Source of the DNA: Antedon mediterranea
Lineage: Eukaryota; Echinodermata; Crinoidea; Comatulida; Antedonidae
NCBI RefSeq assembly: GCF_964355755.1
Contig: NC_092670.1
Span: 4,799,001-4,863,000, forward strand
Length of the DNA: 64,000 bases
Direction: 5' to 3'
Below are positions 1 through 11,440 of this stretch, piece after piece. The notes below the pieces were generated by a model that was not told the DNA's origin, searched no databases, and worked only from the letters and a program-made list of their open reading frames with translations. The position numbers and the translations under genes are program-made. Positions within the stretch are counted from its first letter, which is position 1. Every line of letters begins with the position of its first letter.

Positions 1-1645
1 GGATAGTTGTACTAAAGGAAAATTGTACTATGAGATAGTTGTCCTAGGGTAATTGTTCTAGGGATTAGTTGCTTTAGGGGTAGTTATCCTAGGTGGTAAC
101 TGTTCAGGTGGTAGTTATCCTATGGGGAATTATCCCGGGGGTAATTGTCTGGGTGGTAGTTATCCTTGGGGTAGCATGGGGGTAATTGTCCGGGTGGTAG
201 TTATCCTAGTTGTAGTTATCTTGGGATAATTTTCCGGGTGGTAGTTACTCTAGGGGTAGCATGGGGGTAATTATCTGGGTGATAGTTATCCTGGGGTAAT
301 GTTTTCCAGGGGTAGGCCTGTTATCATGAGGGTAATTTTCCGGGTGGTAGTTACGTAGGGGTAGTTATCCTGGAGGTAATTGTTTGGGTGGTAGTTATCC
401 TGGGGGTAATTGTCCGGGTGGTAATTATCCTAGGGGTAGCATGGGGGTAATTTTCCGGGTGGTAGTTATCCTAGGGGTAGTTATCCCGGGGGTAATTGTC
501 TGGGTGGTAGTTATCCTTGGGGTAGCATGGGGGTAATTGTCCGGGTGGTAGTTATCCTAGTTGTAGTTATCTTGGGATAATTTTCCGGGTGGTAGTTACT
601 CTAGGGGTAGCATGGGGGTAATTATCTGGGTGATAGTTATCCTGGGGTAATGTTTTCCAGGGGTAGGCCTGTTATCATGAGGGTAATTTTCCGGGTGGTA
701 GTTACGTAGGGGTAGTTATCCTGGAGGTAATTGTCCGGGTGGTAGTTATCCTTGGGGTAATTGTCCGGGTGGTAGTTATCCCGGGGGTAATTGTCCGGGT
801 GGTAGTTATCCTTGGGGTAGCATGGAGGTAATTGTCCGGGTGGTAGTTCTCCTAGTTATCTTGGGGTAATTTTCCGGGTGGTAGTTATCCTAGGGGTAAT
901 TGTCTGGGTGGTAGTTATCCTGGGGTAATTTCTGGGTGAGTTTTCCAGTGGTAGGCCTAGTTATCCTGAGGGTAATTGTCCGGGTGGTAGTTACGTAGGG
1001 GTAGTTATCCTGGAAGTAATTGTCCGGGTGGTAGTTGTCCGGGTGGTAGTTATCCTGGGGCTATTGTCCGGGTGGTAGTTGTCCGGGTGGTAGTTATCCT
1101 TAGGGTAATTGTCCGGTTGGTAATTGTCCGGGTGATAGTTATCCTGGGGGTAGTTGTCCGGGTGGTAGTTATCCTGGGGGTAATTGTCCGGGTGGTAGTT
1201 ATCCTAGGGGTAGCATGGGGTAATTTTCCGGGTGGTAGTTATCCTAGTTGTAGTTATCTTGGGATAATTTTCCGGGTGGCAGTTATCCTAGGGGTAGCAT
1301 GGGGGTAATTATCTGGGTGGTAGTTATCCTGGGGTAATGTTTTCCTGGAGGTAATTGTACGGTGGTAGCTGTCCGGGTGGTAGCTGTCCGGGTGGTAGTT
1401 ATCCTGGGACTATTGTCCGGGTGGTAGTTGTCCGGGTGGTAGTTATCCTTGGGGTAATTGTCCGGTTGGTAGTTGTCCGGCTGGTAGTTATCCTTTGGGG
1501 GTAATTGTCCGGGTGGTAGTTGTCTGGCTGAAGTTATCCTGTGATTAATCGTCCGGGTGGTAGTTGTCCGGGTGGTAGTTGTCCGGGTGGTAGTTATCCT
1601 GGGGGTAATTGTCCGGGTGAGTTTTCCAGTGTTAGTTGTCCAGAT
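1..1645. repeat. G-rich minisatellite with higher-order duplication
   Basis: The stretch is built from diverged units of about 15-30 bases alternating GGTAGTTATCCTGGGG-like and TAATTGTCCGGGT-like modules. A block at 131-383 recurs at 482-734 (offset 351) with essentially no differences, so there is a higher-order repeat on top of the short one. A partial third copy of that block lies around 1210-1350. Many units are multiples of three bases, so long open frames exist on both strands; these are products of the repeat and not called as genes. The array runs off the left edge of the window. Confidence 0.93.
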
Positions 1646-1669
1646 ACTGGAAAATTCAGATGATGTAAC

Positions 1670-1695
1670 CATGGAGGAAATATATTTCCTCCATG
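1670..1695. repeat. Perfect 26-base palindrome
   Basis: The sequence from CATGGAGG to CCTCCATG reads identically on both strands with no spacer. No family recognised. Confidence 0.9.
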
Positions 1696-2627
1696 ATGTA
1701 ACATATAAAGCCTATTGGAATTTAAAACAGCTATTTATAAAGTTTTATAAAATTTCCCGTAGATAATATATAAGCATATATCTAATTAGTCTGGTATATT
1801 TTCTGAAGAAGAACTTGATATCAACGTCAATGTTTTCTCAGCATCAGAGTGATTCTCGTTTACAGCGACTGTTAAATTTACCGATACCGTAATTCATTAT
1901 GTGAGTACAATCATCATGTGTAATTAACTTCCTATTTAAAACTACACTAAGGGTTAAGCATAATGCAGAGCAATTAGGCCACAGAGCACCGACATAATGA
2001 AACGGAAAAATATCGTTTGGGGGTGGGGGGGGGGGGGGGGAGGAGGTTAGATCCATAGTTTGGTCATGGAAGTATACAATTAATTGTATATCTTCATGGT
2101 TTGGTTGAGTTGGCACGCTTCTTTTTCAACTTAACCAGCATGACTAACCAAAACATCTCGAAAACTATAGGCATTTACTATAATTATATGCTCATAATTT
2201 GAATATAAAGTCTAATTAGTAATAATTCAGCTAATCACCTAGCATGCTAGTAATAAACACAATTATATTAGGCCTACCTGTGAACAATCAGAGGTAGTTT
2301 TTAACTCAGACGTTTCGTTGTTTCAACTAAACAATACAAAACACATTATTAAATATTACAATCGTTTAAAGTCCCTTAACCTAACCCTTTTGTGTGAACA
2401 AAATTCCGAGGTCAATGTAAACAATCAATAGACCTAAACCATTTATATCTGGCCTACACTGTAGTACAAACATTGTAATTGTGCAGTAAATCAGGAGACA
2501 TTTGTCTAAAGTTGTTAATAATATAAGGTATCAATTGGTAAAAACAATTTAGTCTTGTTCTACTTTATGATTATATGAATGATTATTCAACAATGACCTT
2601 GTCTTAATGAAAATTGTGATGATTTTT

Positions 2628-2670
2628 ATAATGGTAAATTCCATTACATCATCATGGAATTTACCATTAT
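2628..2670. repeat. Perfect hairpin, 17-base arms, 9-base loop
   Basis: Arms 2628-2644 and 2654-2670 are exact reverse complements around the spacer TACATCATC. It could be a short foldback element; no target duplication was identified. Confidence 0.9.
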
Positions 2671-3429
2671 TAATAATGCTATTATCGACAAAAGGCCGAC
2701 ACGACAAAAATAACATTTTATTTTCTTATCTAGGTTGGGTTTTTTGTATGTATTGTGGGGAAGGGGTGTGGGAGCTTGGGGTTCATTGGAGATATTGTAT
2801 GAATCGTTCTTTATAGTCAATATGCCAAAATATGACTATTTGTACTTAATACCAAGGCAATCAAACAACAGGGCGCGATATTTCCTTTCGTACATAAGGG
2901 GACCCCTCGTGAAACGTCACAAAATAAATATGAATATTCATTAGTCATATCCATAAGGTGTGACGTAAGAATTGAGCTAACTACAATTCGGTAATGCAAA
3001 CGATTTCTGTCGAGCCGTCGTCTCGTCTGTGTAGTCGAGTGTATTATTAGTATGGACTGTACATGTCGATGTATGGAGTTCGACTCCCATGAGCTACTTC
3101 TTTTACTTTATAGTGATTATTTAGAGGGTTAGGTTTAGTCATATTTAGGAAGTACTTCGGCTACCTTTCACATGGGGTCCCCAACTTATGTACGAATAAA
3201 AAATTTGCCAAGATGGAAATTGTTAAATGGCATAGACAAAATATTTCAGATTTAATTGTTATTTTATAATAAATATTCATATGATGCTGGGCAAATATTG
3301 TATTGTTTTTACTTGTGTTAATTTGCTAAATACTATTATTTGTTTTTTTAGATCCGCACCTCTGTGCCATACAATCATACTATTTTATTATTATTATAAG
3401 TCTTATTCACTTATTTTTCAGTAGCGAGG

Positions 3430-3888
3430 ATGTTGCCAATAGGCCTATATATGATACTGTTGCAGATAATATATATTATAATATTCTCAGACGCAAGATT
3501 GATTAAAAATGTCACTGAAGGGACTAACAGCAGAGATGTATTAAACACACACTCACCCACACGCTCTGTACAGGCACATTATCAAGCTACGATTGGATGT
3601 GAATTTAAACTTTATTTTTCCTGCACTGGAACACATGAGGATGTATTTCTGGTTCGGGTTCTAGATGATACAAAAATAAATTGTTCATTAGCAACAAACA
3701 ATTGTATTCAGACTAATCATAAAGGCAACACGGTGATAACGTTTCTGAATGTGACACTTGAAAACGCAGGCAATTTTACTTTTCGATGCCACGGAGCAAG
3801 TTCACCTCATCATTACATTTCAACCTTTGAGGTATTTGTTGGTGAGGGCAAATGTAGTGATCATCATGACAATTACAAAGTACTATAA
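3430..3888 (+). CDS. Ig-like domain protein, copy 1 (ectodomain ends at in-frame stop)
   Basis: Encodes 152 residues: a hydrophobic signal peptide (MLPIGLYMILLQII...), then one Ig-like domain. The five-cysteine pattern C-x7-C-x19-C-x6-C-x27-C is shared with copies at 12608 and 25555, and the last Cys sits in NFTFRC, the usual strand-F position of an Ig fold. A splice acceptor (TTTTTCAG) ends about eight bases before the ATG, so upstream exons are probably untranslated. The frame stops with TAA at 3886-3888. The next 30 codons in the same frame, to 3981, contain a membrane-like stretch (SAAIFLIALAVTI) that aligns with the region before the membrane segment of copy 3. The product is therefore predicted to be secreted, or the gene is a recent pseudogene. 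Ligand and function are unknown. The Ig assignment rests on pattern only. Confidence 0.72.
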   Translation: MLPIGLYMILLQIIYIIIFSDARLIKNVTEGTNSRDVLNTHSPTRSVQAHYQATIGCEFKLYFSCTGTHEDVFLVRVLDDTKINCSLATNNCIQTNHKGNTVITFLNVTLENAGNFTFRCHGASSPHHYISTFEVFVGEGKCSDHHDNYKVL

Positions 3889-3981
3889 GCCCAAAACGAC
3901 GCTACAACTAAATCAAACAGCATCATTACTTCTGCAGCTATATTTCTTATTGCACTAGCTGTTACGATAGGTCATCCATAA
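3889..3981 (+). pseudogene. In-frame membrane segment behind the stop of Ig-like copy 1
   Basis: Thirty codons directly downstream of the TAA, in phase with the ectodomain, ending at TAA 3979-3981. They read as a polar linker followed by about 17 hydrophobic residues. The linker matches copy 3 around the shared N-ATTK / N-TTVK motif, which puts the stop where copy 3 has an ordinary residue. It is either untranslated or reached only by readthrough. Confidence 0.6.
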
Positions 3982-4689
3982 ACAACAAGGCATAATACAT
4001 TGCTGCAATCGCGTGCTGAAGTTAGGGTTTACCGACCAACCGACCGACCGACATAGTGAGCTGTAGAAACAGCAACCAAAGCAATTTTAACAACCAGTGC
4101 CGCTGATGTTCTTAACTATAATATTATGTAGAAGATGAAACAAGCGCCGCATCAATGTATGTATGTAAACGCCGTAGGCTTAAAGTGGCTACAAAAATGA
4201 ATAGTGCTAGCTGCATGGATTTTGGCTGCTGAGTACCCACTGGTGCTTTTCATATGTCCCGCCAAAAGCTAAAAAACGAAGATATTAAAAAAAATAAACA
4301 AAACAATAATTTCAAAAGCGTTAATATCCTCCACAAAGGCCCAATGCCGAATCACATCATTTATTATTTAGACATTCACTATATAGAACATTGTTGAAAA
4401 GCCATGGATACACAAGACCAACACACGAAAATTATGATTATCAAATGTATGTATTAACATTTAACATGCCCTTATATACGTACCATTATTATAGAAAGTG
4501 GTTATATCTATCAAAGTCAGGGCCATAATAGGCCTAACTGTGGAACGAAACGTTTTACAAAAGTTTACAAAGCGACCAGGCGTTTATTTGATCATTTCTT
4601 GATAGCAATGTACATTTTTCTGCATATTTTGTATTATCTTTTTAGCCACGTAGACAAGGTACCACAGCCAAGCAGATCTAAATTATACA
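3982..4689. other. Intergenic; copy of a GACC-rich dispersed repeat at about 4005-4070
   Basis: No gene seen. The segment with ACCGACCAACCGACCGACCG and GTGAGCTGTAGA recurs inverted at about 32818-32882, directly upstream of a LINE fragment, so it may be LINE 5' untranslated sequence. Confidence 0.5.
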
Positions 4690-5335
4690 ATTTGTGGCTT
4701 AAGTTGGCAAACTTTTAAAGTTCTTAAAGTGTAATATTGCAGTTATATCCATACCATAGATTTTGTGTAACAGCTTTATAATTTGTATGTAGAACTTTAC
4801 TGATATCGTTTTTCTCTTTAAGTTAATCAATTCTAATATAATTAATACTGACAATTTATTTAATATTCGTAATCCACAACGTGTTACTCGTAGCTCTTCT
4901 TCTGTTGGTACTCTTTTTGATATTCGTCGCTGCATGCAGGACTGAATCTTCTTTTCAATCATATATCCCACGTGTTACCAGAATTTGGAATAACTTTCCC
5001 GGTGAAATACGCAACTTAGATATTTCTATCTTAGATATTAATTCTTTTAAAACCAAATTATTAAATTATCTCAATATTTATTTTTTAAATCATTTTGATA
5101 TTGAAAATGTGTGTAGTTGGTCGCTTTCTTGTAGATGCTTTAATTGTAGAACGTAATAGGCCTATTATTTATGTATTTATCTCTTTCTTTCTGTGCTCTG
5201 TATGTTCTGGGTTGACCAACTATAGCATAGGTGTTTAGCACCTGTTTGGTCTTTTCTTGCTCCCTTTATAATTGTTTTGTTGTCTTCTTTGTATTGTATA
5301 TGACAGAAAATTGAATAAATAAAAAAATAAAAAAT
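4690..5335 (+). mobile_element. LINE 3' fragment, frameshifted
   Basis: Two overlapping frames spell the end of a LINE reverse-transcriptase protein. One holds NIRNPQRVTRSSSSVG and LFDIRRC up to about 4940. The other continues with RTESSFQSYIPRVTRIWNNF and ends at the stop 5154-5156. The SYIPRVTRIWNNFPGEIRN block is the typical last motif before the stop in CR1/Jockey-type elements. A 3' untranslated part ends in an (AATAAA)-like A-rich tail near 5335. It is 5'-truncated, dead, and host-neutral as far as can be seen. Confidence 0.75.
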
Positions 5336-7189
5336 AAATTAAGTACAACTATCGATCTCTTTAAAACTATAGAGAGATTACCAGTAAAATCTTGATATTT
5401 TTACTACAACATTTTACTTATTTAGTATATGTAAATTAGATCAGGAAAATTAATACCAATGCATGGTAAATATTTTAAAATTGATAATCAAAATCTGTGA
5501 GTGATTACTTTTTCGTAATTACGAATCTTAGTAGGCTACTGGACGAATAGAATGTGTTGTGATTTATGCAAACAGAGTCGTACACGAAGCAACAACCACA
5601 AATTTAAAATAAAAGATCTTAACAAATAACTAAAATTAAATAATAATAAAGAGCTTAACTAATTGTTCATCTTTTATTTATTTTTATTTTATATTTATTA
5701 TGATTATCAATTTTATATATATAATTTCATTATCGTTAGTAATTTATATTTTTCTGAAAATTAAGGTATTGTATTTCTCTTAAAAGCATAATTTGTTTGT
5801 ACATAATCATTTAATTCATTAATTTATTAACAGAAAAAGAACTTTAAAAGATGGCAGGCCAACAACTAAGTCAGTCACATGTTATAGTTTTCATGTTTGA
5901 AAGTGTGAATAATAGACAACAGAACAAGAAGAATTGAACTGGAAATCTCCAAATTTGAGAGGATCTGGGAAAAAATCTATGCATACTAGTTAGTAAAAGA
6001 AAACAAATCGTAGCTGATGTCATTGTGAAATACCTTAGGTCTGTAAGTCTTTATTAATAAATGTTAAACTTTTATAGTCATTTGTTTGTGTACTCTTTAT
6101 ATAACTTAATAGTAATTTAATTACAACTTAAACGTTTGTTGTTATTTTTCATTTTGTCTGAGTCGTCAGTTTTTTTACTTTTATTCACTTTTATTATGTT
6201 TAAACAATCAATATAACACGCTGTAGACGATTGCATTTTATATACATCTAGTTAAATCCATGTCATTTGACGATTGCAGGTCACATGGTGTGCAATAGTA
6301 TATAAATAATGAATGATACGAGTGTAATGGTATAAAATAATGACATGAGGTGAATGATGAAAGGTTATATTTCAACGAGGCCACTCACTAACTCACGAAA
6401 AATATTAAACTTTGTGTAATGTTATTATCAAACTGTAATTGGTGCCTTGCACGGTTGGTTGTAAGATTCAAGCATAAAAACAGAATAAACAAGAAATATT
6501 TCTTACAAAAAACGCCGCGTAACTTTCTGACTGGACAGTTGTAAGAACAGTCTTCATTAATTTAATATAATAGGTCGGCCAATCAAAACGCAAGTGAACA
6601 ATTGGGACTTTACTTGTGATTTATGTCATTGGCCTGTCAGCACAGTCGTTTCTTTCTAGAATTAAACGCACAAACTTGTATTGGGAATAATTTATGTTTA
6701 TGTGGTTATTACTATCGCATTTAGGTATTGATAATAATAATAATATGGCTTTTGAATATATAATTACTGTCTGTAGAATAACATTTATACATTTTCGGTT
6801 CGCGATGAAAAGTTATATGAATGGGTATTTATAATAATAGTATGGGTTGTATTATTGCTAAGCTATCACCAAATCGCGTTATACCATTATTTCTCAGGGT
6901 TTTTTGCACCATTGATCAATACCAAACGCTTATCGGTATTATAGTTTTTAATGAATCATTACATTAATAAAAATACCCAATTAAATCAATCGCGTCAGTC
7001 CAATTCCGACTTATGTTTCGATCACATAGTTCTGTGTCTACACTGTCCCAACTAGTTTAACAAAAAAAGTGTGATGTGCCCAAATATGGTAGTGATATGC
7101 CCGAATATCGTAGTGGACATCGTCATGTCTATATAATATGGGCACATCATATTTAGTTTGATAGTATAGACAGAGCTTAAGGATTATAT
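5336..7189. other. A+T-rich intergenic DNA, nothing specific seen
   Basis: No convincing coding region, RNA gene or repeat was recognised here apart from short A/T runs. Confidence 0.5.
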
Positions 7190-7436
7190 TTAAAAAATGT
7201 TTTCTTACATTTTGAAAAAAAGTATTTATTTGTTTATAAGCCCAATTTTCCAGTCTTAATTTTACATTTTGAAAAAAAAGTATGTTATTTGTTGATAAGC
7301 CCAATTGTGCAGTCTTATTTTACATTTTGAATGAAAGTATTTATTTGTTGATAAGCCCAATTTTGCAGTCTTATTTTACATTTTAAACGAAAGTATTTAT
7401 TTGTTGATAAGCCGAATTTCCAGTTTAATAATAATG
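7190..7436. repeat. 57-base tandem repeat, about four copies
   Basis: Units of about 57 bases carry TTTACATTTTGAA-CGAAAG, TATTTATTTGTTGATAAGCC and CAATTTTGCAGTCTT. Since 57 is divisible by three, the minus strand reads as a repeated NWAYQQINTF-xQN peptide. Further copies lie at 7975-8080 and 8258-8305, with flanking sequence (CTTCCACAGTGC, ACATGATATTGACCG) also duplicated, so the whole 7.2-8.3 kb block arose by repeated local duplication. Confidence 0.85.
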
Positions 7437-7974
7437 ACCCCTTCCACAGTGCTTATACCATATACATTTTACATGATATTGACCGTGGGTTCTTTACGCC
7501 TCTGATGCATTTGTTTTTATTGTACCTTTTTTTTAATAAATTATTATATGTTTAGGCCTAATCACACCCAATTTAATGAAACGGTCAGATTCCGATTTCA
7601 ATTGAACGAAAGTAGTACTGTATTTAATATTCATTGATAAGAAGCCAAGGGTCCCATGGCGTTAGCCGATATCTTGAGCATTTGACTCATGTGTCAACCT
7701 GTAACACAAATCATTCTTCAAAATCTAAAGAAAGAACCTCACACGTCTTTTTTGTGAGTGATACACTATGGATATGCTCACGGAAATAATATGTGGACAT
7801 TGCAAACAATCATAGGCCTACAGTAACAAACATAACATGGCTAATAAGCATAACATTCAGACTTGTTTGTTTTCTAGTGGATTTTTATTTACTTTAGCAT
7901 GTAGAATAAAACTAGTAACAGTGGCTATATTAATAATTATTATACTGATTATTCTTGATGTTATCGCGTCTAAT
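7437..7974. other. Intergenic, diverged duplicate of 8076-8250
   Basis: Contains the first copy of the CTTCCACAGTGC ... ATTGACCGTGGGTT segment and of the CCCAATTTAATGAAACGGTC segment. No gene seen. Confidence 0.5.
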
Positions 7975-8310
7975 AATAAAATATTTTGTTGTTGATAAGC
8001 CCAATTTTTCAGCCTTGATTTTAGATTTTGAACGAAAGTATTTATTTGTTGATAAGCCCAATTTTGCAGTCTTAATAATGACTCTTCCACAGTGCATTTT
8101 ACATGATATTGACCGAGGGTTTTTACGCCTCTATAGCCACTTATATATACCACAATTAATGTACTTTTTAAAATGAATATTGAAATGTTTCAACATACCC
8201 AATTTAAAAAAACGGTCCGTTTTCGAGTTCAATCTTTTGATTAGAGAGGTTGGAGTTTCATTTTGAACGAAAGTATTTATTTGATTGATAAGCCAAATTT
8301 CTAGTCCTAA
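7975..8310. repeat. Second cluster of the 57-base repeat and its flank
   Basis: Two adjacent unit copies (7975-8080), the duplicated CTTCCACAGTGC flank, and a further single unit at 8258-8305. Matches the cluster at 7190-7436 with scattered differences. Confidence 0.8.
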
Positions 8311-8417
8311 TGATTTGAGATTCAACGGGTTTTGCTTTCAATTGTATAATAATATAATTATATATATATATATAAATATAATATTAAGTATAATTATGAA
8401 TTCACCAACACTTTCAG

Positions 8418-8587
8418 GCCCAATAACAATGATCCCGGGCCCGAGTTTTTGTAGACCGGACTTCCATGCACAGCCACATGTTAAGGAATATGAATCTCTT
8501 TATGATTTTAATATGGTTCGAAATGATATTACACAACAACGATTAGACAGCAACTGTGCAAGAGTCCAACTAATAAAATCGGAATGA
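8418..8587 (+). CDS. Candidate terminal exon with tyrosine-motif tail
   Basis: A splice-acceptor-like sequence (CACTTTCAG) is followed by 56 open codons and a TGA. The peptide begins around GPITMIPGPSF, contains EYESLYDF and ends in VQLIKSE. YESL fits the YxxL pattern of ITIM/ITAM half motifs, and composition is polar, as expected for a cytoplasmic tail. An alternative reading is a small ORF starting at ATG 8396. It lies between Ig-like copies 1 and 2 on the same strand, so it might be the last exon of another member of that family, but no membrane exon was found to connect it. The stop codon abuts a foldback element. Could be chance coding. Confidence 0.33.
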
Positions 8588-8588
8588 T

Positions 8589-8911
8589 CAATACACTAGG
8601 ACGATAACGATCGACGATAAATAGACAAATGTGCATTTTTAATACATAAACCAAAAGAAATATAAACACGTCCAATCAAATAACGTCATGATTAGTAAGA
8701 CCAATAATATCGTGACAATACAGCGATTTTATTTTTTTAATTTATCATGACGTCATTTGATTGGAATTTGAAAAACATTATTTTTATCAAAGACAGCATA
8801 AATGATTATCCTATAGGTCTAGAACGAAAACCTTTCTAATTTCTTTTGGTTTATGTAAAAAAAATGCATGCTATATATTTATCGTCCGTCGTTATCGTCA
8901 TAGTGTAATTG
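8589..8911. mobile_element. Foldback MITE, about 323 bp
   Basis: Long imperfect terminal inverted repeats: the left end (CAATACACTAGGACGATAAC...) is the reverse complement of the right end with a few differences. The match continues inward through ACATAAACCAAAAGAAAT and CCAATCAAATNACGTCATGA, giving arms of roughly 120 bases around a short centre. No coding capacity. Superfamily not assigned because target duplications are unclear. Confidence 0.85.
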
Positions 8912-9599
8912 ATTACGAAGTTACATGTCATTTTCACCTATCACCAAAAAACTAACCTTTTCAACACTAATTAATTGTTACGAAGCCAATTTATATTATA
9001 TATTTCATTAAAATTGAACTTTACGGTAAATGAAGAGTAAGTATCAGTTAATATGAATAATATAACTAGTAGGTCTATGAACTTGCGTCCAGACACAGAA
9101 CTGTGACATTACTATCATAAATGTTGAAACCACTTATAAAACCTTTTTTTAAAGAAAATATAATTGTGTTAGGAGAAGGCTAATAAACAAAATTATAGAT
9201 AATGTACAAACCTTTTTCTGGATTAATTAATGGAGCAGGCGTTCCTAATAATCTGTTGCTGCTACCTAGACTGATTGTTCACCTTCTGACGATAATTGAT
9301 TGGCCCCCCCCCCCCCCCCCACGGCATCTGATAACCAAACAAAATTTACCAGGACTGTTTCAATGATTTAATATCTGACGGCGTATTATTATAACATTGG
9401 CCTAGATTGACAGTCAAAAGAAGTCATTCTAAATACCTCCCTTTATGTTGACAGAGCCAAAATAAAGTTTTGACCATTATCGAATGATTGTTTGACAGTG
9501 ACTTATTATAATACCGGCCTGGTTGACAGCAAAAACGAAGAAGATTTTACAGATTTCCGTCTACATCTCAATAATAATGTATTATCAGCAAAGGCTTTC
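8912..9599. other. Intergenic; C homopolymer at about 9304-9320
   Basis: No gene or recognised repeat other than the C tract. Confidence 0.5.
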
Positions 9600-9780
9600 A
9601 TATAGACTCTCTTCTCCCAGACGTTTTTTGGGTCCAGCAGCTACCTATAAATTATAGTCGAGTTTCCAAATTCACAAAACTGTCAGCCTTAGATACTAAA
9701 GCTACCGCTATGAAACAGCTTATTAATGAATGTGTCCTCCTGGGACATAGCTGGCTAGAGCCGCGGCGCGAAAACAACCA
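9600..9780 (+). repeat. Dispersed repeat ending in GCCGCGGCGCGAAA, copy a
   Basis: Shares CCAGACGTTTTTTGGG, CTATAAATTA.AGTCGAGTTT, GTCAGCCTTAGAT and the GC-rich terminus with copies at 12306-12420 (inverted), 33170-33235 and 53250-53456. Non-coding; probably a SINE- or MITE-like family. Confidence 0.7.
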
Positions 9781-9984
9781 TGAGTAGTTTTAGTCACGTT
9801 TAAAGATGAATTAATACTGTAAGTGCCAAATCCAAGTTAGGTATACTGTGCTTGTGTTCACTGAAGGGTGTCAAGTGAACAGGTGACCAACCATATGGGT
9901 TATGCTAATGAGGGCATAGCTTGCTTGGGCTGTGGCTGGCAGTTGGATAGTAAGGCTTGTTGGGTAAGGACCTAGCAAGCACAA

Positions 9985-10121
9985 AAGGCTTACTTAGAAG
10001 CCTATAGAAGTGGTAGATGTACCAAGGCTTACTTAGAAGCATATAGAAGTGGTAGATGTACCAAGGCTTACTTAGAAGCCTATAGAAGTGGTAGATGTAC
10101 CAAGGCTTACTTAGAAGCCTA
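9985..10121. repeat. 39-base tandem repeat, 3.5 copies
   Basis: Units starting AAGGCTTACTTAGAAGC recur at 9985, 10024, 10063 and 10102, with one or two differences. The period is divisible by three, so the minus strand has a repeated KPWYIYHFY-type reading that is not considered a gene. Confidence 0.93.
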
Positions 10122-11189
10122 AAGCTGTAATACAGTAGTAATTGATATAGTGTATAGCTATAGCTGCACATGTTATCCAGGCATATCTTTGGTAAGCAAT
10201 TGAGACTTATCTTATTATTATTATTATTATAGTTGTAATTATTTTAAACCAAGAATTATTTATATTGTATTGTTTTATCTATGACTTATTTAGATACTTA
10301 TGTAAGGTCTATTATTATTGTATAGAATTATTTATGTTGTACTGTATGATAGATACCGTATATATTATTTGTAATCATTATTTATGTGTTATAGTAAATC
10401 GGATCAAGTCGGAGAACAATTAAATTCCGCATTTGCAAGAAACTTGTTTGTGCAGTTATAAATACTTAATTTTTAAAAAATGTTTCACGTTCTGTTCCCC
10501 ACCCCCCTGTAAAAAAAGAATAGCACGGGCGATACCATTTTGACTAGGTAACTGCAGTGACAATTCCGAAATTCTGCCCTCTATTATCCTTCACAAAAAA
10601 TATTGATTGGAAAATCCCAATATCATAATTATAGTAGGCACTGAGGTGCCATTAAACGGATAGGCTACTCTCATTATTGGCTGCAATGTATACAACAAGG
10701 GAGGTTTACCCGCTCAACAATAACTGTGTGGACGTCCGCAGGTAAGTAATATTATTTTTAGGCCTACAAACCCAAATTCCAACGGAGTGTATAGGCTAAG
10801 CAGGCACATTACCGTACATAACTAAGCCTAACAGTCCCGCTAACAGTACATCTCGATCAAACAGTGGTGACATCGAAGCGTGGAAAGGGCTATGCTCCAC
10901 ATTGTTTTTCTTATTATCTTTTCCCGGTGGATTTTAGGAGATCAAAAACATTTTTTTTAATCATACATTTTTACAGTAAAACTTGTTCTCATACGACTCT
11001 CCGTTTAGGAGTTACGATTTTGTAATTAACATGGTGTCCGGAAATACTACAAACGCTATAAGATTTTGTTTTATTTAACGCTTGGCTGGTCCAAAAATAA
11101 ATACGCAATGACCCAAATACCCCCCCCCCCCTCCACCCCTCTTTGACAGATCCTGGCTACGGCCCTCGGGTCCTACTAGGCGCATAGGC
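10122..11189. other. Intergenic; C-rich low-complexity patch near 11120-11140
   Basis: Contains (ATT)n near 10205 and a C tract followed by a CTTTGACAGATCCTGGCTAC segment. No gene supported. Confidence 0.5.
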
Positions 11190-11219
11190 GATCGCGAATA
11201 TAGGGTATAATATGGGGAA

Positions 11220-11440
11220 TTCCCTAATATCGATCGGAGTCGGTGGTGCATGAAACGAAAAACAAACAATGGAATTTCCATATTATTTGTCATCGACATT
11301 GGATCGGTAATGGGTATTTTCCATTGCATATTAATAACTTGGTAAGTTAGTTATGTCGATCTTCATGGACCTCCAAGATTACTACAACCTGTTAATTTGC
11401 GATTTTAACTGCATTTGAAGACAATAAGTACAAAGTAACT
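11220..11440. repeat. Diverged duplication, left copy (partner 11953-12190)
   Basis: Matching landmarks in the same order: ATCGGAGT/ATCAGAGT, ATGAAACGAAA/GTGAAACAAAA, GGAATTTCCATAT, GGTATTTTCCATT/GGGATTTTCCATT, ATCTTCATGGAC and CAACCTGT. An old local duplication upstream of Ig-like copy 2. Confidence 0.75.

Larger units (their letters stand above)
1646..3429. other. Intergenic or 5' intronic DNA before Ig-like copy 1
   Basis: No supported gene. It holds a perfect 26-base palindrome (1670-1695), a G tract (about 2020-2040), a 17-base-arm hairpin (2628-2670) and a weak B-box-like GAGTTCGACTCCC near 3078-3090. A polypyrimidine tract and AG directly before 3430 suggest that the last part is an intron of the Ig-like gene. 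Confidence 0.6.

Noticed and set aside
1072-1672. Long open frames on both strands in the left minisatellite
   Set aside because: They follow from repeat units of length divisible by three and read as simple VVVRVVVIL or PDNYQPDNY repeats; no start context or splice signals.
3000-3095. tRNA gene near the GAGTTCGACTCCC motif
   Set aside because: A B-box-like sequence with pairing T arm is visible, but no convincing A box, acceptor stem or anticodon arm; at most a SINE remnant.
7190-10121. CRISPR-like arrays at 7.2 and 10.0 kb
   Set aside because: These are contiguous tandem repeats without unique spacers, in a eukaryotic genome.
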